Part shown: positions 52,787 to 61,253 of the stretch, piece by piece
Numbering within the stretch: the first letter of the stretch is position 1
How the letters are laid out: every line of letters begins with the position of its first letter
DNA from: UMGS755 sp045590535
GTDB taxonomy: Bacteria > Bacillota > Clostridia > UBA1381 > UBA9506
Assembly (NCBI GenBank): GCA_045590535.1
Contig: JAZNRE010000028.1
Location: 13,986 to 77,985, forward strand
Direction: 5' to 3'
DNA length: 64,000 nucleotides
The notes under the pieces: model-generated
Databases searched by the model: none
What the model saw: the letters and a program-made list of their open reading frames with translations, nothing else
Told to the model about the DNA's origin: nothing
Program-made: the position numbers and the translations under genes

Positions 52787-54094
52787 ATGAAAAAACTCAC
52801 ATTTAAGCACGGCATTCATCCGCCGGATCAAAAATTGCAGACAAACGGAATTCCCATTGTCATGGTGGATGCGCCGGAAGTGCTTTATTTTCCCGTACAG
52901 CAGCATATTGGTGCACCCCTTGAGATTCTTGTTAAGCCCGGCGATAAGGTTTTAAAGGGTCAAAAACTGGCCGACAGCACAGCTTCTGTGAGTGTGCCGC
53001 TTCATTCATCGGTTTCAGGCACAGTTAAAGATGTAGGCCTGTATATGCACGCTTCTGGCGTTAAAGTTCCCACCATTGTTGTGGAAAACGACGGGCAGGA
53101 CACTTGTATAGATTTTATAGAGCATGATGATTTAGATGCTCTTTCAAAAGAAGATATTTTAAAGCTCATCCGTGAGGGCGGCGTTGTGGGCATGGGTGGC
53201 GCAGGCTTTCCCACACACATTAAGCTGTCACCTCCGCCGGAAAAAGAAATTCGTCATATTATCATTAACGGTTCTGAATGTGAGCCCTATTTAACCTCTG
53301 ACCATCGAGTTATGCTTGAAGAACCGGGCATGGTCATTGAGGGACTGCATGTTATTCAAAAACTGTTTCCCAAGGCGGATGCCTATGTTGCCATTGAAGC
53401 CAATAAACCGGATGCAATTGAAACCATGAAAGCCGAAGTTGCCGGCACAGACATAAAGGTGCTGACCATGAAGGTCAAATACCCTCAAGGTGCTGAAAAA
53501 CAGCTGATTTATGCTGTTACGGGCAAAGAAATTCCCTCCGGCTCTCTGCCTATGGATGTCGGTTGCATTGTGATTAACATTGACACGGCAACGGCTATTG
53601 CCCGTGCGGTGAAGCAGGGCATTCCTCTTTGCAGAAGAATTGTTACTGTTTCCGGCACAATGGTGAAAACACCGGGCAATTTTTCCGTGCGAATCGGCAC
53701 CCCTTTTAGTGCGGTGATTGAAGCCGCCGGCGGCATTCAAGAAACCCCCGGCAAAATCATTATGGGCGGCCCTATGATGGGTGTTGCGGGTCATTCGTTA
53801 GATGTGCCTGTGGTTAAGGGAACATCCTCCATTTTGCTGCTCGACCAGGAAGAAGCAAAGGTAGGGGAGGAAAGCCCTTGCATCCGTTGCGGACGGTGTA
53901 TGTCTGCCTGTCCCATTCAGCTGCGGCCTTTATATTTAAATGCCTATGCCATAAAGGGCGACTGGGAACAATGCCAAAAAGAAAACATGATGGATTGTAT
54001 TGAATGTGGCTGCTGTTCTTATGTGTGTCCGGCAAAACGGCATTTGGTGCAGTCAATCCGTGTTGGCAAACAACAACTGGCAAAAAGAAGATAA
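52787..54094 (+). CDS. rnfC: Rnf complex subunit C
   Basis: The NADH-side subunit of the ferredoxin:NAD oxidoreductase (Na+ or H+ pump). The 435-residue protein has the Rnf barrel-sandwich N-terminus (FKHGIHPP), the NADH/FMN site GVVGMGGAGFPTHIK, and two 4Fe-4S motifs, CIRCGRCMSACP and CIECGCCSYVCP. The cluster starts the operon rnfCDGEAB, the order of Clostridia. ATG 52787 has GAGAGG upstream. Confidence 0.95.
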   Translation: MKKLTFKHGIHPPDQKLQTNGIPIVMVDAPEVLYFPVQQHIGAPLEILVKPGDKVLKGQKLADSTASVSVPLHSSVSGTVKDVGLYMHASGVKVPTIVVENDGQDTCIDFIEHDDLDALSKEDILKLIREGGVVGMGGAGFPTHIKLSPPPEKEIRHIIINGSECEPYLTSDHRVMLEEPGMVIEGLHVIQKLFPKADAYVAIEANKPDAIETMKAEVAGTDIKVLTMKVKYPQGAEKQLIYAVTGKEIPSGSLPMDVGCIVINIDTATAIARAVKQGIPLCRRIVTVSGTMVKTPGNFSVRIGTPFSAVIEAAGGIQETPGKIIMGGPMMGVAGHSLDVPVVKGTSSILLLDQEEAKVGEESPCIRCGRCMSACPIQLRPLYLNAYAIKGDWEQCQKENMMDCIECGCCSYVCPAKRHLVQSIRVGKQQLAKRR

Positions 54095-54151
54095 AGAAAA
54101 GGCATTTGTGCCTTTTAAGATTTACGATACATTTGAAAGGAAGACAGAAGC

Positions 54152-55144
54152 ATGGAAAATCACAGCGTGATTGTTTCTTCATCACCTCATATCCGGGCAA
54201 AAGCAACAACCCGGTCAATTATGCAGGATGTTTTGCTTGCCTTGGTGCCGGCTCTAATCAGCGGCGTTATCTTTTATGGCTTGCGGGTTCTGTGGATTTT
54301 GGCCCTTTCTGTTGGCTCTTGCGTTGCATTTGAATATATATGGCAACGCCTTTTGAAAAAGCCCATCCGCATTGGTGACTTAAGCGCAGCGGTAACGGGT
54401 GTGCTGCTTGCCTTTAATCTACCGGTAACAGTGCCCTGGTGGATTCCTGTTATTGGTGCATTTGTTTCTATCATCATTGTTAAAGAACTCTATGGCGGCC
54501 TTGGTTGCAACTTTATGAATCCCGCTATGGTTGGTCGTGTCTTTTTATCGGTTTCATGGCCAATTCTTATGACGCAATTTTGTGAGCCTTTTATTGGTCA
54601 TTGGTTTGGGACATCTGATGTGATCACATCCGCAACACCTTTGGCGATTTTAAAAAGCGGAGAAGGTATTGACGGCTTGCCGTCACTCATGACATTGTTC
54701 TTAGGTGGCGTGGGCGGTTGCATTGGTGAAACCTCAGCCTTTGCCCTTTTGTTAGGCGGACTATATCTGGTCTTTCGCCGCGTCATCAATCTGCGGATTC
54801 CCTTGAGCTTTGTGGGCACCGTAGCGCTGCTTTCCTTCCTGTTTACAAATGGCGGCTTGAGTGGATATGACAACATGATGTATCATGTTTTAAGCGGGGG
54901 TCTGTTTTTGGGCGCTTTCTTTATGGCGACAGATTATGCAACTTCGCCGGTTGCAGCATCTGGCCAAATTATAATGGGTGTTGGCTGTGGCTTAATCACC
55001 TTCATGATTCGTCGTTTTGGCGGCTATCCTGAAGGTGTCAGCTATGCCATTTTGTTAATGAATGTGGCAACACCTCTCATCGACAAGGTGTGCAAACCGA
55101 AAAAATATGGTTATGTCAGGAGGGGTAGCTGTGCAAAAAAATGA
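54152..55144 (+). CDS. rnfD: Rnf complex subunit D
   Basis: A 330-residue integral membrane subunit with about ten helices. The covalent FMN site is the Thr in ITSATPLAIL at about residue 155. It starts with SSSPHIRAK, a feature of RnfD/NqrB. It sits 57 bp after rnfC and overlaps rnfG by 14 bp. It takes part in electron transfer and ion translocation. Confidence 0.94.
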   Translation: MENHSVIVSSSPHIRAKATTRSIMQDVLLALVPALISGVIFYGLRVLWILALSVGSCVAFEYIWQRLLKKPIRIGDLSAAVTGVLLAFNLPVTVPWWIPVIGAFVSIIIVKELYGGLGCNFMNPAMVGRVFLSVSWPILMTQFCEPFIGHWFGTSDVITSATPLAILKSGEGIDGLPSLMTLFLGGVGGCIGETSAFALLLGGLYLVFRRVINLRIPLSFVGTVALLSFLFTNGGLSGYDNMMYHVLSGGLFLGAFFMATDYATSPVAASGQIIMGVGCGLITFMIRRFGGYPEGVSYAILLMNVATPLIDKVCKPKKYGYVRRGSCAKK

Positions 55145-55712
55145 AAATACCTTTGTTTTAGCCGGTGTTTTATTTGCAATAACCGCTTTGGTGGCCCTGC
55201 TTTTATCCCTTGTGAATAATGTGACAGTGCCAAGAATCAGTGAACTTGAAAAGCAAGAGCAAACCATTGCCCGCAGTGCTGTTTTAAGAGGCGCAGATGA
55301 TTTTAAAGAGATTGCATTAACGGAAGATGTATCAGAACTGGTGCAAAGCATTTATGAAGGCACCCACGAGGGTAGTACCGTTGGCTATTGTGTCAGCGTG
55401 AGCCCGGCCGGCTTTGGCGGACCTATTAACATGATTGTGGGTTTGAATTTAGAAGGTGCGGTTGAGGGTGTGAAAATTGTATCTTTTTCTGAAACACCCG
55501 GTTTAGGCAGCAAAGCGCAGGACGCCGCTTTTTGCGATCAATTTCGCAACAAAGGCAAAGGTGGACTGTTAAATGTGATAAAAAGTGGAACGGCTAAAAG
55601 TGATGAGATTGTTGCCGTTTCGGGTGCCACTGTAACCTCAAAAGCGGTTACAACAGGCGTTAATGCGGCCCTTGAAGCTGTGAAAAACATAAAGGAGGGG
55701 GATGCAGAATGA
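55131..55712 (+). CDS. rnfG: Rnf complex subunit G
   Basis: A 193-residue membrane-anchored flavoprotein: one N-terminal helix (about 8-29) and an extracytoplasmic FMN domain with the flavinylation motif SGATVTSKAV near the C-terminus. The GTG at 55131 is the start, with AGGAGG ahead of it. The frame extends upstream but lies inside rnfD without a site. It overlaps rnfE by 4 bases. Confidence 0.92.
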   Translation: MQKNENTFVLAGVLFAITALVALLLSLVNNVTVPRISELEKQEQTIARSAVLRGADDFKEIALTEDVSELVQSIYEGTHEGSTVGYCVSVSPAGFGGPINMIVGLNLEGAVEGVKIVSFSETPGLGSKAQDAAFCDQFRNKGKGGLLNVIKSGTAKSDEIVAVSGATVTSKAVTTGVNAALEAVKNIKEGDAE

Positions 55713-56317
55713 GTGCTATGAAAGAACTCACCAAAGGCTTTGTAAAAGAAAATCCCACCTTTGTGCAGCTACTTGGCATGTGTCCTACCCTGGCGGTTAC
55801 CACCAGTGTGTTTAACGGCTTGGGCATGGGCTTATCGGTTACAGCGGTTTTAATGGCATCCAATGTGGTTATTTCTCTTATTCGCAAATGCATTCCCAAT
55901 AAAATCCGCATAGCTTCTTACATAGTTGTTATTGCAGGCTTTGTAACCATGATTGAAATGCTTTTAAAAGCCTTTTTGCCGTCCATCAGCAAATCTTTGG
56001 GTTTATTCATTCCTTTGATTGTTGTAAACTGTATTATTTTAGCCCGGGCAGAAGCCTTTGCTTCTAAAAATACAATGGGAAAATCAGCTTTAGACGGTCT
56101 TGGCATGGGCCTTGGCTTTACCATGGCGTTGGTTATTATTTCCGCTATCCGTGAAGTTTTGGGTAATGGCACCTTCTTTGGCTTTTCTGTTTTTGGTGCC
56201 GGTTTTCAGCCGGTAACCCTTATGCTCCTGCCCCCAGGTGCTTTTATTGTGCTGGGACTTCTGCTTGGCGGCATTCAGCTTTTAAGTCAAAAGCGTAAAG
56301 GAGGCAACCGAAAATGA
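55709..56317 (+). CDS. rnfE: Rnf complex subunit E
   Basis: A 202-residue integral membrane subunit with about six helices. The segments ENPTFVQLLGMCPTLAVTTS and NCIILARAEAFAS are characteristic of RnfE/NqrD. Start and stop codons overlap those of rnfG and rnfA by 4 bases (ATGA), so all three are translationally coupled. Confidence 0.95.
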   Translation: MSAMKELTKGFVKENPTFVQLLGMCPTLAVTTSVFNGLGMGLSVTAVLMASNVVISLIRKCIPNKIRIASYIVVIAGFVTMIEMLLKAFLPSISKSLGLFIPLIVVNCIILARAEAFASKNTMGKSALDGLGMGLGFTMALVIISAIREVLGNGTFFGFSVFGAGFQPVTLMLLPPGAFIVLGLLLGGIQLLSQKRKGGNRK

Positions 56318-56898
56318 TTGTTGATTTACTTTTGTTGAGCATTACCACCATTTTGGTGAACAATTTTGTGTTGGTGAAATTTTTAGGTTGCTGTCCTTTT
56401 TTAGGCGTTTCCAAGCGTGTGGATACGGCGGTTGGCATGAGCATTGCCGTAACCTTCGTTATGACAGTTGCTTCTGCTGTTACCTATTTGGTGCAGGTTT
56501 TCATTTTAGACCGCTTTGGCATTGGCTACATGCAAACCGTTGCCTTTATTTTGGTCATTGCCGTTTTGGTGCAGTTTGTTGAAATGGTTATTCAAAAATT
56601 TTCACCCGCTCTTTACAGTGCATTGGGCATTTATCTGCCTCTCATTACAACAAACTGTGCGGTTTTAGGTGTGGCCATTTTGAACATCACCGAGAAAAAT
56701 AATTTTATTTATTCAGTGGTTTACGGTTTTTCAGCGGGCTTGTCTTTTATGTTGGCCATTGTGCTGTTTGCCGGTGTCCGCGAAAAACTTTCTCTTTCAA
56801 ACATTCCTAAAGCCATGCAGGGCTTTCCTATTGCGTTGGTGACAGCCGGTCTTTTGGCTATGGCCTTTTTAGGCTTTCAGGGGCTTAAACTTGGATAA
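56314..56898 (+). CDS. rnfA: Rnf complex subunit A
   Basis: A 194-residue integral membrane subunit with about six helices, paired with RnfE in an inverted arrangement around a shared Fe-S site in this family. The motif NNFVLVKFLGCCPFLGVS at about residues 14-31 and TNCAVLGVAI are conserved. It overlaps rnfE by 4 bases and is 32 bp before rnfB. Confidence 0.95.
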   Translation: MIVDLLLLSITTILVNNFVLVKFLGCCPFLGVSKRVDTAVGMSIAVTFVMTVASAVTYLVQVFILDRFGIGYMQTVAFILVIAVLVQFVEMVIQKFSPALYSALGIYLPLITTNCAVLGVAILNITEKNNFIYSVVYGFSAGLSFMLAIVLFAGVREKLSLSNIPKAMQGFPIALVTAGLLAMAFLGFQGLKLG

Positions 56899-56930
56899 TG
56901 TTTGAAAGGTTATGATTGGAGGTTCTGACA

Positions 56931-57725
56931 ATGGATGTATTATGGCCGGTAATTGTGTTAGGCGGCCTTGGTTTGGTTTTTGGCGGCCTTTTAGGAATAG
57001 CTGCTAAAGCATTTCATGTGGATAAAGATGAACGGGCAGAGCAGGTTGCAGAACTTCTGCCGGGTGCCAATTGTGGCGGCTGCGGCTATGCAGGCTGCAA
57101 TGCTTTAGCCGATGCATTGATAGAAGGTAAAGCAACGCCATCGGTGTGCGCGGCTTTAAAAACAGAACAGTTAAAAGAAATCGCAGGTCTGTTAGGTGTT
57201 GAAGCATCGGCAGAAGATCGGAGAGTAGCCAAAGTTTTGTGCAGTGGCACCTGTGATATGGCGGCAACAAAATGCAAATATGAAGGCATTCATGACTGCG
57301 TGGCAGCACAACGCTATGGCGGCGGTGAAATTGCCTGCCAGTTTGGTTGTTGTGGCTATGGTAGTTGCGTCAGCGCCTGCAAGTTTGGTGCCATATCCAT
57401 TATAGATGGTGTGGCCCGTGTGAATGAAGAGAACTGTGTGGGTTGCGGCACCTGCGCGGCGTCTTGCCCCAAAAACATAATTGTTTTGGTTCCGGCAACC
57501 CAGCGCACCTTTGTTTTGTGTCAGTCTAAAGAAAAAGGCGCCGCTATGAAGGATATTTGCAAGGCAGGCTGCATCGGGTGCGGCATTTGTGCTAAAAACT
57601 GTCCCGCAGAGGCCATTACCATGGCGGAAAATTTGGCAAGCATTGATTACGAAAAATGTACTAATTGCGGTGTTTGTGCAGAAAAATGTCCTAAAAATGT
57701 TATTGAATACAAAGAAGAAATATGA
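56931..57725 (+). CDS. rnfB: Rnf complex subunit B
   Basis: A 264-residue ferredoxin-docking subunit: an N-terminal membrane helix, an Fe-S domain (GANCGGCGYAGCNALA), then further clusters with CVGCGTCAASCP, CIGCGICAKNCP and CTNCGVCAEKCP. It is the entry point for electrons from reduced ferredoxin. ATG 56931 has GGAGG 8 bases upstream. A TTG five codons earlier overlaps that site. It ends the rnf operon. Confidence 0.95.
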   Translation: MDVLWPVIVLGGLGLVFGGLLGIAAKAFHVDKDERAEQVAELLPGANCGGCGYAGCNALADALIEGKATPSVCAALKTEQLKEIAGLLGVEASAEDRRVAKVLCSGTCDMAATKCKYEGIHDCVAAQRYGGGEIACQFGCCGYGSCVSACKFGAISIIDGVARVNEENCVGCGTCAASCPKNIIVLVPATQRTFVLCQSKEKGAAMKDICKAGCIGCGICAKNCPAEAITMAENLASIDYEKCTNCGVCAEKCPKNVIEYKEEI

Positions 57726-57787
57726 TATGATTAAAGAGGTCGATGCTTGCATCGATCTCTTGTTATATACACATGTAGGAGGCTCTT

Positions 57788-59398
57788 ATGAAAAAGAAAA
57801 CATGGTTAGCCATTTTAATAATTGTTTTGATTGGCGTGTTGCTTGTTATCGGCTTTAGCTTATATTCGATTTATTGGAACTATCAGTCGGTGTCATTGAA
57901 AGGTTATGGCTTGTCAGTACCTAAAAAATGGGCAATAACACAAGAAGAAAATCAGCTTGTGTTTACGGAGCAAAACCGCGAAGTGGGTCGGTTTAGCCTG
58001 TTGTATGATGCTTGTGAAATAGCAGACATTCCCGGTCTATTCGGTTATGAGGGAATAGAGCCGGTTGTTCGTGCATCGGATCAATATGCAGCCAAGGTTT
58101 ATGAATTATCTTTTGAGGCCTATGGACAAAAGGTTTTACAATATGTCTTTACTTCCTTGCCGGCGGCGCCGCCATATCATTTGGTTTTAACTCTTCCGGA
58201 TGGAAACGGAAAAGAAGCACGAAAGATTTTAGCCAAAATTACCGTGCCTGCCACTTTGCCCTGTGCCCCGTTAAAGCCGGCTTCAGTGCCGGAGGGAGAG
58301 GCGCTTGAAAGTGCGGTTTATACTATTAAAAATGACTACGGCATTTTTGCTTATAATGTAAACCGGCTGGAAAAGATTTTAGCCAATCCTTCGTTAAAAC
58401 CGGCACAGGATGAAGTTCTTTTTCCTCTTTCTGTTTTAAGCTTTGAAAGCGGTGAAGAGGGGCGTTTGGTTAAAACATGGTATCATTTAACAGAGCACGA
58501 AAACAAAACTTATCTTTACACTTATTATCAAGGGGTAGATGGTTCGTTTATTTATGATAATAACCCTGTTGTCATTAAAAAAATCACCAAAGAAATTTCA
58601 GATGACAAAGAAACTGTTCGCTATTTAGCCGGTGCCACATTGCTTTTAGAGGCGCCGTATAACCAGTATACCGAAGAAGTGGACACCCTTTTGCAATATA
58701 AAGGCACGGTCATTGGTGACAACAGCCGTGTAAGTCAATTGGTAGCAGAAACCCTGCCAAAAGATATTATTTTAGAGGGCGTTGAACTTAAAACTGATGA
58801 AGAGCCTTATGGCTTATGCCTTAAATATACCATGACAAGCACAGAGCGATATGTGAAAGAAGAAACCATAGAAGAGGCAGTTTTTTATCAGAATGCCTTG
58901 GTTTTATTCAGTTTGATTGATAATGTTCATTACATTCAAATAAAAATAGAGTGTGCTGACACACCCTATGAGCTGTATTATGAGCGCAAGACAGCAGAAC
59001 AGCAATTTGAAGAGCAGGATTTGCGCAGCTTTGCAAAGGATGCAGAGAGCTTTATCCGTTTTGCTGAAGATGTCCCCAAAATCACCCCACCGGACGACAG
59101 CGGTTCAGGGAACAAAGCCAACGGCACCCGGGTGATTTGTACCCGAACGGTTGTGGTGAGCCGGAGTATGAAAATTAAGCATCCCCGAACAGGACAAATG
59201 GTGTCAGTTGTGCCGTATGCCGAGCGATTTGGCGTGTCGCATCTTTTTGACCAGCCCATCGCCATCAGCCTGCATGAAAAGGTTGAAAACGGCGAAACAG
59301 TCATGTGGGCTTCAGCAAGCTGCAACGGCTCATTTTTGGGAACATATCCCATCAGCTCACGGGCACAGTTTGACAGTCTTGTGGGTATGGCATACTAA
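57788..59398 (+). CDS. Membrane-anchored protein with DUF4825-like domain
   Basis: A 536-residue protein: one N-terminal membrane helix (about 5-29), a long extracytoplasmic region, and a DUF4825-like stretch at about residues 300-360 (LLQYKGTVIGDNSRVSQLV followed by DEEPYGLCLKY). The last 120 residues, with a Ser/Gly/Asp-rich linker near 440, form a segment I do not recognise. Function is unknown; family members sit near transcription and antibiotic-response genes in Firmicutes. It follows rnfB by 62 bp, with a weak hairpin between, and AGGAGG precedes the ATG. Confidence 0.65.
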   Translation: MKKKTWLAILIIVLIGVLLVIGFSLYSIYWNYQSVSLKGYGLSVPKKWAITQEENQLVFTEQNREVGRFSLLYDACEIADIPGLFGYEGIEPVVRASDQYAAKVYELSFEAYGQKVLQYVFTSLPAAPPYHLVLTLPDGNGKEARKILAKITVPATLPCAPLKPASVPEGEALESAVYTIKNDYGIFAYNVNRLEKILANPSLKPAQDEVLFPLSVLSFESGEEGRLVKTWYHLTEHENKTYLYTYYQGVDGSFIYDNNPVVIKKITKEISDDKETVRYLAGATLLLEAPYNQYTEEVDTLLQYKGTVIGDNSRVSQLVAETLPKDIILEGVELKTDEEPYGLCLKYTMTSTERYVKEETIEEAVFYQNALVLFSLIDNVHYIQIKIECADTPYELYYERKTAEQQFEEQDLRSFAKDAESFIRFAEDVPKITPPDDSGSGNKANGTRVICTRTVVVSRSMKIKHPRTGQMVSVVPYAERFGVSHLFDQPIAISLHEKVENGETVMWASASCNGSFLGTYPISSRAQFDSLVGMAY

Positions 59399-59567
59399 CA
59401 TAGCTAATGTAGCGATTTGCAGAGTTTTGCGCTGTGCAGAACGCTTTTTAAAGGCAAAACAATTTGAGCTTTTGCCTCGGTTTATTTGACTTTGCCAATG
59501 AAAAATGTTACAATAATTATTGGTGAATTTTTGAACTGCATTGGCATAAAGAAAGGGCGTGAAGGAA

Positions 59568-60347
59568 ATGACCGAATTGATATCCGGGCTTTTAATGCCT
59601 TTTATCGGCACAACGCTGGGTGCCTCTTGCGCACTTTTTATGCGCAAAGAAATGAACCCGCTTTTGCAGCGTAGCTTAACCGGTTTTGCTGCCGGCGTTA
59701 TGGTGGCAGCTTCAGTTTGGAGTTTGATTATCCCGGCTGTTGAACAATCAGTATCCATGGGTAAGTTGGCCTTTTTACCTGCCGTTATCGGCGTGTGGGG
59801 CGGCGTTTTGTTCTTGATGCTTTTAGACCGGCTGATTCCACATTTACATTTTAACAGCTCTCAAGCAGAGGGTCGACCCAGTGGCTTAGGCAGAACAGCT
59901 ATGCTGGTCTTAGCTGTTGCGCTTCATAATCTGCCGGAGGGAATGGCGGTGGGTGCGGTGTATGCCGGCTATATGTCCGGCGATGTGCCCATTACGGCCA
60001 TGAGTGCAGCCGTGCTTTCCATAGGTATTGCCATTCAGAACTTTCCTGAAGGTGCCATCATTTCCATGCCCCTTCGTTCGGAAGGCATGAGCCGAGGAAA
60101 AGCCGTTGGCTATGGCATTTTATCCGGAGCCATTGAGCCGATTGGTGCCATCATCACCATTTTTGCCGCCAGCTTTTTAGTACCCGTCATGCCGTATCTG
60201 TTAGGCTTTGCAGCCGGCGCTATGCTTTATGTGGTGGTGGAGGAGTTAATTCCTGAAATGTCTCATGGCGACCATTCTCATGCCGGAGTTTTAACCTTTG
60301 CTTTGGGGTTTGTTGCCATGATTATTTTAGATGTGGCTCTTAGTTGA
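59568..60347 (+). CDS. ZIP family metal transporter
   Basis: A 259-residue protein with about eight helices. Conserved metal-site helices are visible: ALHNLPEGMAVGAVYAG and IQNFPEGAIISMPL, with ALHNLPEG and NFPEG as the ZIP signatures. It takes up zinc or other divalent ions. The loop between helices 3 and 4 has a short His-containing tract. ATG 59568 is preferred. The segment 59399-59567 before it contains no other feature I recognise. Confidence 0.9.
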   Translation: MTELISGLLMPFIGTTLGASCALFMRKEMNPLLQRSLTGFAAGVMVAASVWSLIIPAVEQSVSMGKLAFLPAVIGVWGGVLFLMLLDRLIPHLHFNSSQAEGRPSGLGRTAMLVLAVALHNLPEGMAVGAVYAGYMSGDVPITAMSAAVLSIGIAIQNFPEGAIISMPLRSEGMSRGKAVGYGILSGAIEPIGAIITIFAASFLVPVMPYLLGFAAGAMLYVVVEELIPEMSHGDHSHAGVLTFALGFVAMIILDVALS

Positions 60348-60469
60348 GCTATGTCTTGAAAAACACTTAAACAAGGCGATGCAAAACTGGTGGTGCTGAT
60401 TGCGATGGTGTATAGCATAAAAGTATTGATACATTGCAACAATAATCATTAAAAATTTAAAAAAACTAT

Positions 60470-60497
60470 TGACAAATTAAATTGTAAGGGGTAAAAT
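60470..60497 (+). promoter_or_regulatory. Promoter of the T-box transcript
   Basis: TTGACA at 60470-60475, a 16-base spacer and TAAAAT at 60492-60497. The T-box leader starts just downstream. Confidence 0.75.
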
Positions 60498-60507
60498 TAT
60501 TTATAAC

Positions 60508-60780
60508 GACTGTGACGAAGATGGCGGATGTGCTAAAAAGCGTTGAGAGATAGGGCGGTTGGTGTGAGCCCGAAGCGGAGCATGTTTTGCCTTTCACTTC
60601 TGAGTTGGAGAAGGGAAAGCCTTTGGGCAAGTAGTTTCTTCCGTGCATGCTGCGTTAGTGCAAAGGGCTTGTCAGAGCTTAAAGTGGCATATTTTATATA
60701 TGCAAAAAGAGTGGTACCGCGGATTGTTTAATTCGTCTCTTTAACAGATTTTTTAAGTTTGTTAAAGAGATTTTTTTTAT
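60508..60780 (+). promoter_or_regulatory. T-box riboswitch, specifier probably Phe (TTC)
   Basis: A T-box leader with the canonical T-box AGAGTGGTACCGCGG at 60708-60722. The antiterminator pairs AAAGAG (60706-60711) with CTCTTT (60737-60742). The competing terminator pairs TCTCTTTAAC (60736-60745) with GTTAAAGAGA (60761-60770) and runs into Ts. Stem I shows an AGAGA motif at 60545-60549 and a specifier-side strand in which TTC (60593-60595) is followed by A and then CTTCTGAG. This reads as phenylalanine; the placement is by eye. It controls the PaaI-like/phenylacetate-CoA ligase pair. Confidence 0.88.
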
Positions 60781-60830
60781 TTTTCAAAATACCATTCGTT
60801 TCACATCGACTGTAAAAGGGGATGTATGGG

Positions 60831-61235
60831 TTGAATCACGAGGATGCTTTTGCGAAAATTCAAAAAGAATATGCAGGTGACCACTTTGCTACCAATGCCG
60901 GCTGTGTCATTACTTATGCAGACGCCAATAAGGTGGTTTGCGAAATGCCGATTAAAGAAGGACATTTTAACGCTCACGGCGCTGTGATGGGTGGTGCAAT
61001 TTTTACCCTTGCTGATTTTGCCTTTGCAGTGGCATGTAACTATGCAGGCGTGCCCTCGGTGGCAATTGAATGTAACATCAGATATTATGCGGCTACGAAA
61101 GGCACAAAGCTCATTGCAACGGCTAAAGCGGATAAAGAAGGTCACACCTTGGGTCATTATACAGTTGAAATCACCGATGATTTAGGTAAAAAAATTGCTG
61201 GCTATACCGCCATTGCATTTCATCATAATCAGTAA
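60831..61235 (+). CDS. PaaI-like hotdog-fold thioesterase
   Basis: A 134-residue hotdog-fold acyl-CoA thioesterase. The hotdog motif HFNAHGAVMGGAIFTLADFAF is split by the family Asn/Gly/Asp residues (here described by positions 44-64), and SVAIECNIRYYAAT follows. It hydrolyses acyl-CoA, probably aryl-acetyl-CoA given its neighbour. A TTG at 60831 is the likely start, because AAGGGG lies 9 bases upstream and abuts the ATG at 60822. It follows the T-box terminator by about 50 bases. Confidence 0.8.
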   Translation: MNHEDAFAKIQKEYAGDHFATNAGCVITYADANKVVCEMPIKEGHFNAHGAVMGGAIFTLADFAFAVACNYAGVPSVAIECNIRYYAATKGTKLIATAKADKEGHTLGHYTVEITDDLGKKIAGYTAIAFHHNQ

Positions 61236-61253
61236 TTGAGGGGGAGAAACAAA

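Noticed and set aside
57734..57762. Strong terminator after rnfB
   Set aside because: The palindrome has a G-U pair and no T-run on the plus strand, so it is at best weak and is not called as a terminator.
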